Positions 5,125 to 7,247 of a stretch of 7,247 nucleotides of DNA are shown here, one piece after another. The notes beneath the pieces are model-generated. The model was not told the origin of the DNA. It ran no database searches and was given only the letters and a program-made list of their open reading frames with translations. Source of the DNA: Anaerolineales bacterium UBA6663 (GTDB lineage Bacteria > Chloroflexota > Anaerolineae > Anaerolineales > UBA6663); assembly GCA_002455335.1 (NCBI GenBank), contig DKKP01000216.1:4926-12172 (forward strand), read 5' to 3'. Position numbers and translations under genes: made by a program. Position 1 is the first letter of the stretch. Each line of letters starts with the position of its first letter.

Positions 5125-5883
5125 TTAGCGGAAGAAATCCTGGGCTTTCGGGCGGAAGAGCTCTTGCGCGGTCCCTTCGCGCAATGCGTAGGGCAACCCG
5201 CGGACGTGCACGATGGGGCGACCCTCGTCGGCCTGCCCCATCACGATCGACGCGGCCGCGGCCACCTCGTCAGCAAGGCCCACTTGCGTGATCTGAAGCA
5301 CATGCTCGAAGAGGTCGGGCTTGCCGCGCAGGTCGAGCAACGCGGGCACGCCCGCGGCCCCGATCGCCACACCCAGCGTGCCCATCCGCCAGGCACGGCC
5401 ATGCGAGTCGTTGATGATCACGCCGATGTTGGCGCGATACGCGGCGCCCAACGCCGATCGGAGTTCGGCGCATGTGGCGTCAGGGTCGGCCGGCAAGCAA
5501 AGCAGCACCTCGTCACCGGGCTGCGCCTCGACGTTCGAGCGATCGACGCCGGCATTGGCGCAGACGAACCCGAGACGGTGTTCGACGATCAGCGTATTCG
5601 GATGAGCGCGCAACACCTCGCGCGACTCGCGCAACACGACTTCGACGAAGCGCGGATCCTTGAGCGTGATCTCGCCCAACTCGCGCGCGCGCGGCGATGG
5701 CGTGACCTCGGCCAGATGCACCATCCGGCCCTGGGCTTTCGAGACGATCTTCTGCGCGATCACAAGGACGTCGCCGTCCTCAAGCGCCAGGCCGGCCCGT
5801 TCAAGCCCGGCGCGGATCAGGGCAATCAGATCGTCGCCGGGCTTAACCAGCGGGATATCGGGCAGTGGTGTCAACGTGAGCAT
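5125..5883 (-). CDS. cofE: F420-0:gamma-glutamyl ligase
   Basis: This 252-residue enzyme adds L-glutamate to F420-0 using GTP, forming the gamma-linked glutamate tail that retains the coenzyme in the cell. Motifs in order: EDGDVLVIAQKIVSKAQGR (35-53), GFVCANAGVDRSNV (105-118), LPADPDATCAELR (130-142), INDSHGRAWRMGTLGVAIG (157-175) and GKPDLF (187-192). D114 and D159 lie where the family has metal ligands. Length matches the single-domain archaeal type; the C-terminal nitroreductase domain of mycobacterial FbiB is absent and appears as a separate gene two positions downstream. The ATG at 5883 is chosen by family length and because further upstream codons lie inside the CoA-transferase gene. 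It begins 4 bases after that stop without a clear ribosome site, so translation is probably coupled. Confidence 0.95.
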   Translation of the reverse strand: MLTLTPLPDIPLVKPGDDLIALIRAGLERAGLALEDGDVLVIAQKIVSKAQGRMVHLAEVTPSPRARELGEITLKDPRFVEVVLRESREVLRAHPNTLIVEHRLGFVCANAGVDRSNVEAQPGDEVLLCLPADPDATCAELRSALGAAYRANIGVIINDSHGRAWRMGTLGVAIGAAGVPALLDLRGKPDLFEHVLQITQVGLADEVAAAASIVMGQADEGRPIVHVRGLPYALREGTAQELFRPKAQDFFR

Positions 5884-5887
5884 AGGT

Positions 5888-7078
5888 CTACACGACGCCA
5901 CGATGCCTGAGTTCAAGCAGGGTTTGTGGCGCAACGCCGAAATCGCGCAGCAGCTCTGCCGTGTGCTCGCCAAGCATCGGCGGAGGCAATCGGTACTCGG
6001 CCGGGGAGTCGCTCAGCCGAACCGGGTTTGCCAACGAGTGCACGGGCCCGGCCGTCGGGTGTTCAAGCGTAACCTGATTGCCGCGCGCCAGGTAGTGCTC
6101 GTTGCCGAGCAACTCCTCCGGCGTGTTGATCGGCCCGCACGCGATCTCGGCCTCGCGCAGTCGAGCCAGCAAGGTCTCGGATGGCAGATCGGCCAAGCGC
6201 TCTTCGATAAGCTCAGCCAGGGCTTCGCGATTGGCCAGACGCGCAAGGTTCGTCTCGAACCGCGGGTCGGATTTGACCTCCTCAGCGAGGCCGACCACAT
6301 CGCAAAATTCCGGCCATTGCCTGTCGGAGCCGACGGCGATGATCACGGCGCGATCCTGCGCATGAAAGACCTGATACGGTGCGATCCCCGGATGGACGTT
6401 TCCGATCGGCTGCGGCGGCAAACCGGTTGCAAAGAAATCGCCGGCCAGGATCGTCAGGTAGGCGGCCTGCGATTCGAGCAGGCTTGTGTCGACAAGCTGG
6501 CCAACACCGTTTGCCTCGCGCGCGCGCAGGGCGGCAAGCACGCCGATGACGGTGTACAGGCCGGCTGTCATATCGGCCAGGGGCACGGGATAGCGCATCG
6601 GCACAGTCTCGGGCGTGCCTGTGAGCGTCATCAATCCAGCTTCGCCCTGGGCGACGACGTCGTAGCCTGAACGGCCGGCGTAGGGGCCGGTCCGACCGTA
6701 GCCAGTCACCGATGCCACGATAAGCCGCGGATGGCGCGTATGCAGCGCCTCCCAGCTCAAGCCGGCGCGCTGCAGGCTCTCCTCGCGCGGGATGTTGATG
6801 ACGAGCACATCGGCCGAGACAAGCAGCGACTGGAGAAGCGCGCGACCCTCTTCCTTAAGGATGTTCAGGGTCAGGCTACGCTTGTTGCGGTTGGTCGCCG
6901 CAAAGTAGGCGCTCTCACCGCTCGGAAGACGGGCGCCCCATCCGCGGGATTGATCGCCGACACCCGGTCTTTCGACCTTGACCACATCCGCGCCCAGATC
7001 ACCCAGGAGCATGGCGGCGTATGGGCCGGCCAGCGCCTCGGTGATTTCAATGACCCGAATACCGTCTAGTACTCCCAT
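5888..7078 (-). CDS. Family III CoA-transferase (CaiB/BaiF)
   Basis: This 396-residue protein is a complete family III CoA-transferase, moving CoA between carboxylic acids. It has the N-terminal LAGPYAAMLLGDLGADVVKV (16-35), ERPGVGD (36-42), NRNKRSLTLNI (63-73), VTGYGRTGPYAGRSGYD (124-140) and PVPLADMTAG (164-173), whose aspartate at 169 aligns with the catalytic Asp that carries the acyl and CoA anhydride in formyl-CoA transferase. The C-terminal SLANPVRLSDSP (333-344) and LGEHTAELL (352-360) are also typical. Substrates cannot be read from sequence. The ATG at 7078 has a strong GAGAGGAA ribosome site about 7 bases upstream. It is the first gene of the operon, 4 bases before cofE. A link to F420 chemistry is not known; shared transcription is the only evidence. 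Confidence 0.93.
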   Translation of the reverse strand: MGVLDGIRVIEITEALAGPYAAMLLGDLGADVVKVERPGVGDQSRGWGARLPSGESAYFAATNRNKRSLTLNILKEEGRALLQSLLVSADVLVINIPREESLQRAGLSWEALHTRHPRLIVASVTGYGRTGPYAGRSGYDVVAQGEAGLMTLTGTPETVPMRYPVPLADMTAGLYTVIGVLAALRAREANGVGQLVDTSLLESQAAYLTILAGDFFATGLPPQPIGNVHPGIAPYQVFHAQDRAVIIAVGSDRQWPEFCDVVGLAEEVKSDPRFETNLARLANREALAELIEERLADLPSETLLARLREAEIACGPINTPEELLGNEHYLARGNQVTLEHPTAGPVHSLANPVRLSDSPAEYRLPPPMLGEHTAELLRDFGVAPQTLLELRHRGVV

Positions 7079-7083
7079 CAGTG

Positions 7084-7092
7084 TTCCTCTCT
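7084..7092 (-). promoter_or_regulatory. Strong ribosome binding site of the CoA-transferase
   Basis: On the minus strand AGAGAGGAA precedes the ATG at 7078, with its GAGG core 7 bases away. It is the best Shine-Dalgarno sequence in the operon and fixes the first start codon. Confidence 0.8.
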
Positions 7093-7143
7093 TAGTCGAG
7101 GCTTACCGTGCTTCTTACTTGCTTCCAAGCCTGGGGCCTGAGT

Positions 7144-7172
7144 ATTATACGCAACCCGTTCTAACCGGGATA
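7144..7172 (-). promoter_or_regulatory. Probable operon promoter with perfect -10 box
   Basis: Reading the minus strand, TATAAT (7149-7144) is an exact sigma-70-type -10 hexamer in otherwise GC-rich DNA. At a 17-base spacer the -35 position is TATCCC (7172-7167), a poor match, so the promoter may need an activator. Transcription would start near 7137, giving a leader of about 60 bases before the CoA-transferase ATG. The inverted repeat at 7155-7169 overlaps the spacer. Confidence 0.6.
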
Positions 7173-7247
7173 GCGAACTGTTTTAGCTCGTTTGCACCGA
7201 CAGGATCACAGGCACCGCCTCCCTCCTTGAAGAGCGGGGCGCCGGTC
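7150..7247. other. Upstream flank of the operon, no supported gene
   Basis: On the minus strand an AAGGAGG with a GTG six bases after it heads a 10-codon frame ending in TAA, and another frame is open from the window edge to the TAA within the -10 region. Both are too short to support as genes. Apart from the promoter elements I see nothing definite here. Confidence 0.4.
7155..7169. promoter_or_regulatory. Inverted repeat in the promoter spacer, possible operator
   Basis: CCCG (7155-7158) and CGGG (7166-7169) flank GTT/AAC half-sites around the centre of CCCGTTCTAACCGGG, an imperfect 15-bp palindrome. It sits directly upstream of the -10 box, where a regulator would interfere with or assist RNA polymerase. 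It is short and matches no operator I recognise. Confidence 0.3.

Noticed and set aside
5125..5973. Longer cofE start at 5973
   Set aside because: The added 30 residues overlap the CoA-transferase gene and are Cys/Arg-rich without family similarity.
5660..6670. 336-codon plus-strand open frame opposite the CoA-transferase and cofE
   Set aside because: Antisense shadow of two secure genes, with no family signature.
7145..7246. 33-residue frame entering from the right edge on the minus strand
   Set aside because: It is too short to judge, ends within the -10 box, and could be chance; sequence right of the window would decide.

Overview
This is a GC-rich bacterial window dominated by a seven-gene minus-strand operon for making, and probably using, the deazaflavin coenzyme F420. 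The gene content suggests Chloroflexota: cofC, cofD and cofE occur with a stand-alone nitroreductase-type reductase, as described for Thermomicrobia, and with a bacterial copy of the cyclic-2,3-diphosphoglycerate-synthetase-like GTPase. The taxonomic call is an inference from gene content, since there is no rRNA or other marker in the window.

Layout. Positions 1-278 hold a leader region with a strong GC hairpin (29-61) and a possible 23-codon leader ORF that overlaps the next gene by ATGA. Positions 279-1613 (+) encode the cDPG-synthetase-like P-loop GTPase. Positions 1614-1724 are a convergent intergenic region with a near-perfect 15-bp hairpin and a degenerate 7-bp tandem repeat of the form GCNNCAC. 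From 7078 down to 1725 all genes are on the minus strand. In transcription order they are a CaiB/BaiF family III CoA-transferase (7078-5888), cofE (5883-5125), a PPOX/FDOR-B flavin/deazaflavin oxidoreductase-like protein (5110-4712), a nitroreductase-fold protein resembling the C-terminal domain of FbiB (4707-4102), cofD/fbiA (4093-3158), cofC/fbiD (3097-2471) and a phosphoribosyltransferase (2387-1725). The first five genes are separated by only 4-14 bases. The last two junctions are 60 and 83 bases long and contain hairpins. A perfect TATAAT box (7149-7144 on the minus strand) lies 65 bases upstream of the first start codon and is the obvious operon promoter.

How the genes work together. 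CofC activates a C3 phospho-acid (2-phospholactate or phosphoenolpyruvate) with GTP. CofD transfers it to the deazaflavin FO. If phosphoenolpyruvate is used, the product is dehydro-F420-0, which the stand-alone nitroreductase would reduce to F420-0. CofE then adds glutamates. The CofE and reductase functions that mycobacteria fuse in FbiB are separate genes here, with a candidate F420-dependent FDOR protein between them. FO synthase (CofG/CofH or FbiC) is not in the window and must be encoded elsewhere. The CoA-transferase and the phosphoribosyltransferase have no known role in F420 synthesis; their membership is positional.
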